Shown here one piece after another: positions 35,201 to 42,534 of a stretch of 46,889 nt of DNA; positions within the stretch are counted from its first letter, which is position 1, and every line of letters starts with the position of its first letter. The DNA is from an uncultured Erysipelotrichaceae bacterium (lineage in GTDB: Bacteria; Bacillota_I; Bacilli_A; RF39; UBA660): positions 1-46,889 of the forward strand of contig CACZQK010000012.1 of the NCBI GenBank assembly GCA_902783315.1. The letters are read 5' to 3'. The translations under genes and the position numbers were made by a program. The notes beneath the pieces were generated by a model that saw only the letters and a program-made list of their open reading frames with translations, had not been told where the DNA came from and made no database searches.

Positions 35201-35604
35201 TAAAAATAGAAATTCATCGTATGATTAATTCTATTGAAGATAAAGAATCTTTTTCAAAAGTTAAAGAGGAACTTGAAGATCGTTTTGGAAAAATAAGTGA
35301 AGATCTAATTATTTATATGTATGAGGAATGGTTTGAAAAGTTAGCTAGAAGGCTCAGAGTTCAAAGCGTTCATCAAACAAAAAATTCCATTGAAATTGTT
35401 TTTTCCCCAGATATTGTAGAAAAAATGGATACTGAGAAAATTTTTGTAGAAGCTTTTTATATTTCAAATATGTTTCGATTTGTTAGTAAAGGTAATTCTT
35501 TTGCTATTATATTGGATATTATTAAGTTAGAGAAACATCCAATTTATTATTTAGTTTCTCTTCTTAATGAAATCTGTGAAAAGTGTTTATTATCTATTGA
35601 CTAA
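32287..35604 (+). CDS. mfd: Transcription-repair coupling factor Mfd
   Basis: A translocase that removes stalled RNA polymerase and recruits UvrAB. The 1105-residue protein has the N-terminal UvrB-homology region (GYEKDTLVNKTGEFSVRGFVIDIFP), the CarD-like polymerase-interacting domain (KLDIGDYVVHNVHGIGIYNGIKTL near 434-457), and the RecG-like motor: Walker A LLCGDVGFGKTEVAFVAAFKA near 578-598, DEEQRFG, LTATPIPRTLQMS, TTIIETGIDIPNVNT and QLYQIRGRVGRSDKFAYAYL. A C-terminal TRCF domain follows. AGGTGA precedes the ATG, four bases after pth. Length is slightly below the usual 1150. Confidence 0.98.
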   Translation: MNFFEDLVDIKIEKNIGLCNLTNEFFCLILNRIYQKEHRNILVVVDSIFEANQIYHILKNYNDFVYLFPMDDFLTSEALASSFDLLSRRMDTLNYFAFNNNGIIITNLMGYLRFLPRKNNYRKFIFTLKTGDIIDRNELVEKILSCGYEKDTLVNKTGEFSVRGFVIDIFPINEENPVRIEFFDDEIESIRYFDINDQKSISKVDSINIMPFFEFLTDAKVEEDHFGKQKFLPLYEDVSNISDYLGECYTFFKDYEQIKLSYTEILFEVEEFRKEKNVEFSFNYFHDLEKLKVEYPLYYFSFSNMKKTSYCYPIFNFGVNTINNFNESADAINSFLIENLNGGKTIIICLKSFQIKSLLKHLTVKVVESSFDSISLNSVNIIDGQLSEGFIYHDFVVLTAHELFRTVEKKKNYNTKFKYSTSIHDINKLDIGDYVVHNVHGIGIYNGIKTLSLHDITKDYLEILYQGTDKIYIPVEKISLISKFSGKEGIIPKINKLGGNEWKKTKNRVKSKVKDMANQLLKLYAEREARKGFSFSKDNELSVSFENDFQYELTADQKNAIAQIKSDMESPVPMDRLLCGDVGFGKTEVAFVAAFKAILDSKQVLFLCPTTILSKQHYENALIRFHNFPVSIALLNRFTSSREVKRIIDGLENGTIDMLIGTHRLLSSDIKPLNLGLLIIDEEQRFGVAHKEKIKQYKTNVDVLTLTATPIPRTLQMSLVGIRSLSLIETPPSNRYPVQTYVVEENKQILKDAIYKELSRGGQVFILYNRVQSINEFFYKIQEIAMDARIAIAHGQMPKNKLENTIYDFVNYKYDILLCTTIIETGIDIPNVNTLIVIDADLFGLSQLYQIRGRVGRSDKFAYAYLMYRPYKKLTETAIKRLNVIKEFTKLGSGFSIATRDLSIRGAGDMLGSEQAGFIDSVGIDLYLKMLEDEIRSIKHEPLLEEESFEDSKPLIDVTTHIEDSYVQEDDLKIEIHRMINSIEDKESFSKVKEELEDRFGKISEDLIIYMYEEWFEKLARRLRVQSVHQTKNSIEIVFSPDIVEKMDTEKIFVEAFYISNMFRFVSKGNSFAIILDIIKLEKHPIYYLVSLLNEICEKCLLSID

Positions 35605-35647
35605 TATTTTTCAAATTGTTACATTTATAATGCTAGGAGGATAGATA

Positions 35648-36313
35648 ATGGAAGAAGAAATAATAACAAAGATGAAATTGCAACATTTTGAAAATTATAA
35701 GCAAGCAATTATCGAAATTATCAAAAATAATACAACAGCTTTAGTAGATGATGATGTTATGTCTTTAATTGGAACTCCACCTCTAGATTCTATGGATCTT
35801 ATTAAGAATAAGTTTTTAGAATTAGCTAAGAAGAATAAAGTTATTTTAAATGCAGAAGAACTTAGCTATATATTAAATTTATATCGTAGTAGTCTTTTTG
35901 ACTGTTGTGATAAAATAAAAAATAAGAGAATAGATGTTTTATCTAAAAAAATTCAAGATTATTCGTTTTCTGGTGGAACTGATACTATTGTATTTTATAA
36001 GAAAGACTTTATAAATTTAAACAGGGATATTAAAAAAATATTAAAAGACCAATTGATAATTTCTTTAGAAAAAAAATTTTTAGATAATATTAATAAGGTT
36101 TTTACTTTAAATATGGATAATTCTATTAAAGATAAAATTGTTTTAGATATTACAAAATATATGAAAGGTTCTTATCAAAGACAAGTATTAGAGAATTTTG
36201 ATATTAAAGTTTTGGTGAAAGATACAACTTTGATTAATGGTATTAAAGAACAGTCCGAAAGATATTTATTTACTTTGAATAATTCTAGATTATTAAACGA
36301 GTTCAGTGATTGA
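35648..36313 (+). CDS. Hypothetical protein, 221 aa, no recognised domain
   Basis: I do not recognise this protein. It looks soluble, mainly helical and charged (Lys, Asp, Ile and Asn rich), with no signal peptide or membrane segment. Stretches that could be searched are LVDDDVMSLIGTPPLDSMDLIK near 32-53, YRSSLFDCCDKIKNKRIDVL near 79-98 and the C-terminal ERYLFTLNNSRLLNEF. AGGAGG precedes the ATG and a TATAAT stands at 35626-35631, so it may have its own promoter after mfd. Its stop overlaps the -35 of the metS T-box promoter. B. subtilis has spoVT and other genes here, with no similarity visible. Confidence 0.8.
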   Translation: MEEEIITKMKLQHFENYKQAIIEIIKNNTTALVDDDVMSLIGTPPLDSMDLIKNKFLELAKKNKVILNAEELSYILNLYRSSLFDCCDKIKNKRIDVLSKKIQDYSFSGGTDTIVFYKKDFINLNRDIKKILKDQLIISLEKKFLDNINKVFTLNMDNSIKDKIVLDITKYMKGSYQRQVLENFDIKVLVKDTTLINGIKEQSERYLFTLNNSRLLNEFSD

Positions 36314-36338
36314 TTCTTTTATTTTGATATGTTATAAT
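36310..36338 (+). promoter_or_regulatory. Promoter of the metS T-box leader
   Basis: TTGATT (36310-36315), 17-bp spacer, TATAAT (36333-36338), with TG at 36330-36331 making an extended -10. The -35 overlaps the stop codon of the preceding gene. Transcription would start near 36345. Confidence 0.8.
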
Positions 36339-36344
36339 GTTTTA

Positions 36345-36567
36345 TATTTTAAATGTATTGATGAAGAGCTAATATTTTTATGCTTATAGGAGAGAGCTCG
36401 GTTGGTGAAAAAGAGTATAGGAAAATTTATTAGTATGGCTTCTGAACTCCTATATCGATATGTAGGTATAGGCGTATTCGGCGTTAACGATTCAAGTGTA
36501 TAATAAAATTATTATAAAGTAAGGTGGTACCGCGATATTTCGTCCTTATATTATAATGATTTTTTTG
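36345..36567 (+). promoter_or_regulatory. T-box riboswitch, methionine specific
   Basis: The conserved T-box AAGGTGGTACCGCG is at 36521-36534, with its partner CGTCCTT at 36541-36547. Stem I features AGAGAGCTCGGTTGGTG lie at 36391-36407. An ATG at 36435-36437 (AGTATGGC context) is the probable specifier codon, fitting methionyl-tRNA and the metS gene downstream. TATAATA/TATTATA (36499-36516) forms a stem III hairpin. ATTATAA at 36511-36517 can instead pair with TTATAAT at 36551-36557, extending the T-box stem directly into a run of T residues at 36560-36566. No separate downstream anti-T-box terminator strand is visible. Uncharged tRNA-Met would be expected to raise metS expression. Confidence 0.92.
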
Positions 36568-36633
36568 TTTGATAAGTTTTTAAATGACTCTTTAATACAT
36601 TTAATGTTATAATTTTGAATTAGGAGTGATAAC

Positions 36634-38139
36634 ATGGAAAAATATTATATTTCAACAGCAATTGCTTATACTTCTGGGAAACCTCATATTGGAAATACTT
36701 ATGAGATTGTTTTAGCTGATGCGATTGCTAGATATAAAAGAATGCAAGGTTATGATGTTTATTTTCAAACCGGAACAGATGAACATGGTGAGAAGATTGA
36801 ATTAAAGGCAAAAGAAGCAGGAAAAACTCCAAAAGAATTTGTTGATGAAAAAGCAGCAGAAATTCGAAAAATTTGGGATATTATGGATACAAGTTATGAT
36901 CGTTTTGTTCGTACTACGGATGAAAAACATGAAAAAGCTGTGCAACATATTTTTAAATATATGTATGATAAAGGTGATATTTATAAAGGAGAATATAAAG
37001 GACTTTATTGTACTCCTTGTGAGTCTTTTTGGACAGAATCTCAATTGGAAAATGGAAAATGTCCTGATTGTGGTAGGGATGTAGCAGAAAAATGTGAAGA
37101 AGCTTATTTTTTTCGTTTGAGTAAATATCAGAATCAATTAGAAAATTATATCAATGAACATCCTGAATTTATCCAACCTGTTTCTAGAAAAAATGAGATG
37201 ATTAATAATTTTATTAAGCCTGGACTTCAAGATTTATGTGTTTCACGGACATCTTTTAAGTGGGGAATTCCTGTAGACTTTGATCCAAATCACGTCGTTT
37301 ATGTTTGGCTAGATGCTTTAACTAATTATATTACGAATATTGGATATGATGTTGGTGTAGAAAATGAAGAGTTTTCTTATAAATGGCCTGCTGACTTACA
37401 TTTAATTGGTAAAGACATTATTCGTTTTCATACTATTTATTGGCCATGTTTTTTAATGAGTTTAGGTGTTCCTCTTCCAAAAATGGTATTTGGACATCCT
37501 TGGTTAATTATGGCTGATGGAAAAATGAGTAAGTCTCGTGGAAATGTTGTTTATGCAGATGATTTAGTAAAAGAATTTGGTGTTGATGCTGTTCGTTATT
37601 ATTTCTTGCATGAAATTCCATTTGCAAGTGACGGTGTATTTACAAGGGAGTTATTAATTGAAAGGATTAATGGTGATCTTGCTAATATATTGGGTAATTT
37701 AGTTCAAAGAACTATTTCAATGGGAAACAAATATTTTGATGGTAAAATTTCAAATAAAAATGTAGAAGAAGATTTAGATAATAGCTTTATTTATGGTATT
37801 CATTCTTTGGAAGGAAAAGTTACAGAAAAAATGGATGAATTACAAATTAGTGATGCAATTGGAGAAATTTTTCAACTTCTTCGTGCTAGCAATAAATATA
37901 TTGATGAGACTATGCCTTGGGTTCTTGCTAAAGATAATGGTAAAAAGGATCGTTTAGAGACAGTACTATATAATTTATTAGAAGCTATTCGTGTAAGTGC
38001 TGTATTTTTAGAGGCATTTTTACCATCTACTAGTGAGAAAATATTTCAACAATTAAATCAATCTTGTAAAGATTTTGATTATAATGATTCTATTTCTTAT
38101 AATTTAGGAACACCAAGTCCTTTATTTATGAGAATCTAA
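36634..38139 (+). CDS. metS: Methionine--tRNA ligase
   Basis: Charges tRNA-Met. The 501-residue class I synthetase has the HIGH-type motif KPHIGNTYE near 16-24, the zinc cluster CTPCESFW...KCPDCG near 127-148, VWLDALTNYI near 227-236 and the KMSKS loop GKMSKSRGNVV near 296-306. The helical anticodon-binding domain follows and the protein ends at PSPLFMRI. It lacks the C-terminal EMAPII-like tRNA-binding domain that makes B. subtilis MetS about 660 residues. AGGAGTGA precedes the ATG. A T-box leader controls it, and a second possible -10 (TGTTATAAT near 36605-36613) between the T-box and the gene could give basal expression. Confidence 0.97.
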   Translation: MEKYYISTAIAYTSGKPHIGNTYEIVLADAIARYKRMQGYDVYFQTGTDEHGEKIELKAKEAGKTPKEFVDEKAAEIRKIWDIMDTSYDRFVRTTDEKHEKAVQHIFKYMYDKGDIYKGEYKGLYCTPCESFWTESQLENGKCPDCGRDVAEKCEEAYFFRLSKYQNQLENYINEHPEFIQPVSRKNEMINNFIKPGLQDLCVSRTSFKWGIPVDFDPNHVVYVWLDALTNYITNIGYDVGVENEEFSYKWPADLHLIGKDIIRFHTIYWPCFLMSLGVPLPKMVFGHPWLIMADGKMSKSRGNVVYADDLVKEFGVDAVRYYFLHEIPFASDGVFTRELLIERINGDLANILGNLVQRTISMGNKYFDGKISNKNVEEDLDNSFIYGIHSLEGKVTEKMDELQISDAIGEIFQLLRASNKYIDETMPWVLAKDNGKKDRLETVLYNLLEAIRVSAVFLEAFLPSTSEKIFQQLNQSCKDFDYNDSISYNLGTPSPLFMRI

Positions 38140-38194
38140 TTAAAAAAATTGTAATCAGTCTTCTTTTTTCATGTTTATTAGTTGGGGTGATTTT

Positions 38195-38950
38195 ATGTTT
38201 ATAGATACTCATTGCCATTTATCAAAAGAGGATTATGATGATATTGATTTGGTTTTATTTGAAAATGCTGCTAATGGTGTTGATAAAATTATTATTTCTG
38301 GTTGTACTAAAGAAACTCTTTTAGAATCTTTAGAATTTTCTGAGTGTTATTCAACTGTTTTTGTTACATTAGGATATCATCCTAGTGAAGCGTCTATTAT
38401 TACAAAAGAGGATTTAAAATTTTTAGAAGAAATTATTCATCACGATAAGGTTGTTGGAATTGGAGAGATTGGTTTGGACTATCATTATGGAAAGGAAGAT
38501 AAAGAGAAACAAAAGAATCTTTTTCGTGAACAAATGCGTATTGCTTTAAAGAATAATCTTCCAGTTGTGATTCATAGTCGCGATGCTACTCAAGATACTA
38601 TTGAAATATTAAAAGAATTTCCTGGTGTTGTTGGTGATATTCATTGCTTTAGTGGTAGTGTTGAGACTGCGCGTATTTATATTTCGATGGGATATAAAAT
38701 AGGTATTGGTGGTGTTTTAACTTTTAAAAATAGTAATTTATCTCAAGTTGTTGAAAAAATAGGTTTAAAAAACATTTTGTTAGAAACTGATGCTCCTTAT
38801 TTAGCCCCAGAACCTTTTCGCGGTAAAAAAAATTCTTCTAAGTATATTTCTTATATTGCAAAAAAATTGTCTGAAATTTTTGATGTTTCTTTAAATGAAG
38901 TAGGGAAAATTACTGTTGATAATGCTATTCAGTTGTTTGACTTAAAATAG
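38195..38950 (+). CDS. tatD: TatD family metal-dependent hydrolase (YabD)
   Basis: A TIM-barrel metallohydrolase with DNase activity in studied homologues. The 251-residue product starts MFIDTHCHLSKEDYDD (metal motif THCH at 5-8) and has GIGEIGLDYHYGKEDKEKQKNLFREQ (Glu ligand), PVVIHSRDA, GDIHCFSGS and LLETDAPYLAPEPFRGKKN, all standard. The start at 38195 has GGGGTGA upstream. It follows metS as in B. subtilis (metS-yabD). rnmV and yabE, expected next, are replaced by three other genes. Confidence 0.96.
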   Translation: MFIDTHCHLSKEDYDDIDLVLFENAANGVDKIIISGCTKETLLESLEFSECYSTVFVTLGYHPSEASIITKEDLKFLEEIIHHDKVVGIGEIGLDYHYGKEDKEKQKNLFREQMRIALKNNLPVVIHSRDATQDTIEILKEFPGVVGDIHCFSGSVETARIYISMGYKIGIGGVLTFKNSNLSQVVEKIGLKNILLETDAPYLAPEPFRGKKNSSKYISYIAKKLSEIFDVSLNEVGKITVDNAIQLFDLK

Positions 38951-38993
38951 AATATGTGGTATTTTAAAATAATAAGTGGGTTGGAGGAATGGT

Positions 38994-39560
38994 ATGAAAA
39001 AACAAATATTTGTTTCTTTATTTGTTATTCTTGTTTTGTTTCTTTTTTCTTTTCTATTTGCTTTTTTTTACAATCAAAATAAAGAAAAAAATAAAAAACC
39101 TCTTTTGGTAAAATTTAATCCGTTTGAAGTTATTTACTTTACAAATAAATTACCTCTTTCTGATACTCTTGGTAAAGAAATGGATAGTAAGAACATTAAT
39201 AGTAATATTCAAGGCTATACAAATGTTTTAATAAAAAACTCTAATGATTTTTCTGTTGAGTATGATATTTATTTAACTAAAAATGATATAAAATATAATC
39301 AGATAAAAGAAAACTATGTTAAACTTTATTTAACTGATAGTAAAGATAATCCATGTAATGGTTATGAAAAGAATAAGGTGCCATCTTATAGTGATTTACT
39401 TTATTTGTCTGATAGGCCTAATTCAAAATTATTGTATCATGGTTTTCTAGATAAAAATTCATCTAAATCATTTAAGATTCGTTCCTGGCTTTCAGATAGT
39501 TATGTTATTGCTGATTATATAGAAGCATTTTCAGCTGAAATTAATGTTAGAATAAAGTAG
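38994..39560 (+). CDS. Membrane-anchored extracytoplasmic protein, paralogue A of a SipW-linked pair
   Basis: The 188-residue protein begins with a Lys-Lys then a long hydrophobic segment (residues 5-27), followed by a Lys/Asn-rich stretch and a probable beta-rich outside domain. The next gene encodes a paralogue. The two share LPLSDTLG/IPTSDIVG, SVEYDIYLTK/SIDYEISITK, YVKLYL/DVRIYL, LLY/LIY and F-KIRSWLSDSYVI/Y-RLRVWLSDKSLI in the same order. GGAGG lies six bases before the ATG at 38994. The gene pair sits directly before a SipW-type signal peptidase, recalling the tapA-sipW-tasA arrangement for extracellular fibres, although I see no clear sequence match to TasA or TapA. Function is not known; a secreted surface or fibre role is inference. 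Confidence 0.75.
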   Translation: MKKQIFVSLFVILVLFLFSFLFAFFYNQNKEKNKKPLLVKFNPFEVIYFTNKLPLSDTLGKEMDSKNINSNIQGYTNVLIKNSNDFSVEYDIYLTKNDIKYNQIKENYVKLYLTDSKDNPCNGYEKNKVPSYSDLLYLSDRPNSKLLYHGFLDKNSSKSFKIRSWLSDSYVIADYIEAFSAEINVRIK

Positions 39561-39569
39561 GAGGAAAAG

Positions 39570-40166
39570 ATGAAAAAAAAATCTGAATCATCTAAATGTT
39601 TTTTATTTTTTATTTTTTTTATTTGTGTAGTATTGTTGATTTTTTCTATTATTGGTTTTGTACTTTTTTTTAATCGTAAGCCCAAAATTATTAGTGAGAA
39701 GGAAAATGGTGGAACTGTTGTTTTAAAATATGTAACTGATTTTGCTGGTTTGAAATTACTTAAGGCTATTCCAACTAGTGATATTGTAGGTGTACAGAAT
39801 TTAAATGATGGTGAGTTTTTTGATTTCTCGGTAGATACTTCTATTGACGAAGCTGCTTCGATTGATTATGAAATATCTATTACAAAAGACAAAAAAACTT
39901 GTAATTTATCAGATGAAGATGTTCGAATTTATTTAGAAAGAGAAGAAAGTGGGACTTATACTAAAGTTTTTGGACCTGAAAATTTTATAAAAATTAAGAA
40001 AGCTACAGAAATTGGCTCAAAAAGTGATAGTATGCTTATTTATTCTACTAGAAAAACGAAAACTTCTACTGATAATTATCGTTTGAGAGTGTGGTTGTCG
40101 GATAAAAGTTTAATAGCAGAAAATTATTGTAATATAGAAGTTTTTGTTAATGGGAAAGCCAAATAA
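39570..40166 (+). CDS. Membrane-anchored extracytoplasmic protein, paralogue B of a SipW-linked pair
   Basis: The 198-residue protein has a basic N-terminus, a hydrophobic segment at about residues 10-34, and a beta-rich outer domain that matches the preceding protein motif by motif, ending Y-RLRVWLSDKSLIAENYCNIEVFVNGKAK. Two cysteines (Cys111 and Cys187) are in the outer part, and one (Cys10) precedes the membrane segment. AGGAGG lies upstream, with nine bases between the two genes, so they form one transcript that ends at the terminator behind this gene. The pair probably arose by tandem duplication followed by strong divergence. No family recognised. Confidence 0.75.
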   Translation: MKKKSESSKCFLFFIFFICVVLLIFSIIGFVLFFNRKPKIISEKENGGTVVLKYVTDFAGLKLLKAIPTSDIVGVQNLNDGEFFDFSVDTSIDEAASIDYEISITKDKKTCNLSDEDVRIYLEREESGTYTKVFGPENFIKIKKATEIGSKSDSMLIYSTRKTKTSTDNYRLRVWLSDKSLIAENYCNIEVFVNGKAK

Positions 40167-40197
40167 AAAGTGTCAAATCACTTTTTTTTGTTTGGCT
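40157..40197 (+). terminator. Intrinsic terminator after the paralogue pair
   Basis: AAAAAGTG, loop TCAAAT and CACTTTTT form an 8-bp stem followed by T residues (to 40189). The outer segments AGCCAAA (40157-40163) and TTTGGCT (40191-40197) pair as well, giving a long interrupted stem that could also stop transcription on the minus strand. Confidence 0.85.
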
Positions 40198-40252
40198 ATT
40201 CTCGTGTTTTCTCATATTTCGTATTATAATAATGGTAGATTGGAGTGATAAT

Positions 40253-40861
40253 GTGATATCTTTATTGGATAACAAAAACGAAAAGATTCAAAAAATTATT
40301 TTATTGTTTCGATTTATTTTTCACTCTTTTTTGGTAGCTATTTTAGTTTTTCTTATTATTTTAGTTTTTCTTGTTACTTTTTATTATTCTGATTTAATTT
40401 TGAATAGTAGTGGGAGTTCTTTTAGGAAACCCCTTTTTAGTACTTATATTATTGCTTCACAAAGTATGTTACCTACAATTAAAGTAAATGATGCAATTTT
40501 TATTAAAAGAGTTGATAATGATAATTATAATGTTGGTGATATTGTTACTTTTGTTTCGTCTGATGAAAATTATAATGGCTTAAAAATTACTCATAGAATA
40601 GTGAAAAAACAGAATATATCTAAAAACCAATCTCTTTATACCACTAAGGGAGATAATAATCCTGTTAGTGATACTGCTTTGGTAGATACTGATTCTATAT
40701 ATGGTAAAGTTTTGTTTCGAGTTCCTAAAGTTGGAAAAGTAAAAAATTTTTTTTCTAATCCTGTTCATTACTTTATATGTTTATTAATTCCTATTGGTTT
40801 ATTTGTTTTTTATCAGATTGGAAAAATTTTTTATATTATTTTGTCAACTAAAAAAAGTTAA
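40253..40861 (+). CDS. Signal peptidase I, SipW / ER type
   Basis: A membrane serine protease that removes signal peptides. The 202-residue protein has an N-terminal membrane segment (about 22-45), the catalytic serine in SQSMLPTIKVNDAIFIK (Ser71), KITHRIVK with His114 in place of the lysine general base of ordinary bacterial signal peptidases, YTTKGDNNPVSD with Asp134 and Asp140, and a C-terminal membrane segment (about 170-195). The Ser-His arrangement and two membrane segments place it in the SipW/archaeal/ER class. The GTG at 40253 is chosen as start because GGAG lies seven bases upstream; the ATG at 40232 lies on the -10-like TATAAT and has no site. Dedicated SipW peptidases usually process TasA-like neighbours. 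Confidence 0.88.
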   Translation: MISLLDNKNEKIQKIILLFRFIFHSFLVAILVFLIILVFLVTFYYSDLILNSSGSSFRKPLFSTYIIASQSMLPTIKVNDAIFIKRVDNDNYNVGDIVTFVSSDENYNGLKITHRIVKKQNISKNQSLYTTKGDNNPVSDTALVDTDSIYGKVLFRVPKVGKVKNFFSNPVHYFICLLIPIGLFVFYQIGKIFYIILSTKKS

Positions 40862-40903
40862 TTTTTATTCAATCTTGTTTTATAATAAAAAACGAGGTGT
40901 TTT

Positions 40904-41704
40904 ATGGAAAAATATAATGTGAAATTTAAAAAAAAATATGGTCAGAATTTTTTGAAAGATTTATCTATTGTCAAAAAGATAGTTGATGTTAGTGGTGTTG
41001 ATTCAAACTCTTTAGTTGTTGAAGTGGGACCTGGTGGAGCTATTATGACTAGGGAATTAGCACGAAGAGCAAAACAGATTATTGCCTATGAAATAGATAG
41101 AGATTTAGAAAGCGAGATTTTAAAAAAACTGGAAGGTTTTGATAATGTTAATATTATATTTCAAAATTTTTTAACTTCAAACATATTAGAGGATATATCA
41201 AAATATTCTTATGATTCTTTATTCTTTGTTAGTAATGTTCCATATTATATTACAACACCTATCCTTTTAAAACTAATTCAGTCAAATTTACGATTTAATA
41301 AAATTGTTATGATGGTTCAAAAAGAAGTAGGAGAACGATTTACTACTTTGCCTGGTAATAGAGAATATGGCTCTATTACTGTATTATTAAATTATTTTTA
41401 TAATGTAAAAAAGGAGTTTTGCGTTTCTAGAAAGAATTTTATACCAGAACCTAATGTTGATAGTGTTATTGTTTCTTTTGTTGAAAAAGATGATAGACTC
41501 TATTTAAAAAACTTTAGTTTCTTTGAAAAATTATTGCGTGATAGTTTTCAATTTAAGAGAAAAACAATTAGAAATAATTTAAAAAAGTATGATTTGTCTA
41601 TTGTAGAAAATATTTTAAAGCAAAATGGGTATGATTTAAATACTCGTGCGGAGATGCTAGATGTAGATATTTTTGTTCAATTGTCTAATGCCCTTTTGAA
41701 ATAG
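40904..41704 (+). CDS. ksgA: 16S rRNA dimethyladenosine transferase KsgA (RsmA)
   Basis: Dimethylates the two adjacent adenosines A1518 and A1519 of 16S rRNA near the end of 30S maturation. The 266-residue product has KKKYGQNFLKD near 9-19, the SAM motif VVEVGPGGAIMTREL near 37-51, YEIDRDL, and the catalytic SNVPYYITTPIL near 109-120 (family NLPYN/NIPYY), followed by MVQKEVGER. GAGGTG lies upstream. TATAAT at 40881-40886 suggests its own promoter. A terminator follows the gene. Confidence 0.97.
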   Translation: MEKYNVKFKKKYGQNFLKDLSIVKKIVDVSGVDSNSLVVEVGPGGAIMTRELARRAKQIIAYEIDRDLESEILKKLEGFDNVNIIFQNFLTSNILEDISKYSYDSLFFVSNVPYYITTPILLKLIQSNLRFNKIVMMVQKEVGERFTTLPGNREYGSITVLLNYFYNVKKEFCVSRKNFIPEPNVDSVIVSFVEKDDRLYLKNFSFFEKLLRDSFQFKRKTIRNNLKKYDLSIVENILKQNGYDLNTRAEMLDVDIFVQLSNALLK

Positions 41705-41729
41705 ATTTATTCTATTTCTTTTTTTTTTT
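41698..41729 (+). terminator. Intrinsic terminator after ksgA
   Basis: GAAATAGA, loop TTTAT and TCTATTTC form an 8-bp stem followed by eleven T residues. It overlaps the ksgA stop codon and isolates the yabG-veg unit. Confidence 0.88.
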
Positions 41730-41754
41730 CATATACTTTAGTGGAGTTGGTATC

Positions 41755-42534
41755 ATGAGTTTTAAAATTGGAAGTGTTGTTAGTCGAATTAGTCATAATC
41801 ATGATGTAATCTTTAAAATTATAAATATAAGTGGTGATATTGTTTTTTTAGAAGGTGTTCATATGAGACTTAGCGCTGATTCAAAAATTGATGATTTAGT
41901 ACTTGTTTCTGATGAAGTTAATGAAGATGATGATATTATACGAAAAAATGTTAAAGATTTAAATATTGATCGTAATAATTATTTTTATATTCCCGGGAAA
42001 ATATTACATATTGATGGTGATAATAATTATTTAGATAGGTGTATGAAATTTTATAATTATATGGGAATTAATGCGAATGGTATTTCTTTGGATGAATCAA
42101 TTGTTTCAGAAAAAATTCAAGAACTTCTTCAGGAATATAGACCTGATATTATTGTTATTACTGGCCATGATGCTTATTATGCAAAAAAAAACAACAAAAA
42201 AGATATAAATAATTATAAAAATACTGCTAATTTTATATCAGCTGTAAAAGAGGCTAGAAAATATGAAAGAAGTCAAGATAAATTAATTATAATTGCTGGG
42301 GCCTGTCAATCTAATTATGAAGAGTTAATTAAAGCTGGAGCTAACTTTGCTTCAAGTCCTAAAAGAATTAATATTCACGCGTTAGATCCTGCAATTATTG
42401 CATCAAGTATTGCCTTTTCTGATAGAAATCAAAGTATTGATTTAATTCATTTAATTAAAAAAACAAAATATGGTAGTGATGGAATAGGAGGAATTATTAC
42501 GAATGGAACGATGTTTGTGGGGTATCCTAGATGA
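41755..42534 (+). CDS. yabG: Sporulation-specific protease YabG
   Basis: A cysteine protease of spore formers that trims coat and germination proteins. The 259-residue product matches B. subtilis YabG in order: GSVVSRISHNHDVIFKIINI near 6-25, YIPGKILHIDGDNNYLDRCMKFY near 78-100, RPDIIVITGHDAYY near 129-142 (His138), and IIAGACQSNYEELIKAGANFASSPKRINIHALDPAIIASSIAF near 179-221 (Cys184), ending GGIITNGTMFVGYPR. His138 and Cys184 fit the catalytic pair proposed for the family. The middle region is shorter than in B. subtilis (about 290 aa). GGAGTTGG precedes the ATG. It lies between ksgA and veg as in B. subtilis. Confidence 0.93.
   Translation: MSFKIGSVVSRISHNHDVIFKIINISGDIVFLEGVHMRLSADSKIDDLVLVSDEVNEDDDIIRKNVKDLNIDRNNYFYIPGKILHIDGDNNYLDRCMKFYNYMGINANGISLDESIVSEKIQELLQEYRPDIIVITGHDAYYAKKNNKKDINNYKNTANFISAVKEARKYERSQDKLIIIAGACQSNYEELIKAGANFASSPKRINIHALDPAIIASSIAFSDRNQSIDLIHLIKKTKYGSDGIGGIITNGTMFVGYPR

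Noticed and set aside
37249-37264. A parS-like GTTTCACG in metS
   Set aside because: Only one half of the palindrome matches; the other half is unrelated coding sequence.
39570-40166. Calling the SipW-linked paralogues TasA and TapA
   Set aside because: Gene context recalls tapA-sipW-tasA, but I see no TasA or TapA sequence signature, so only a descriptive call is given.
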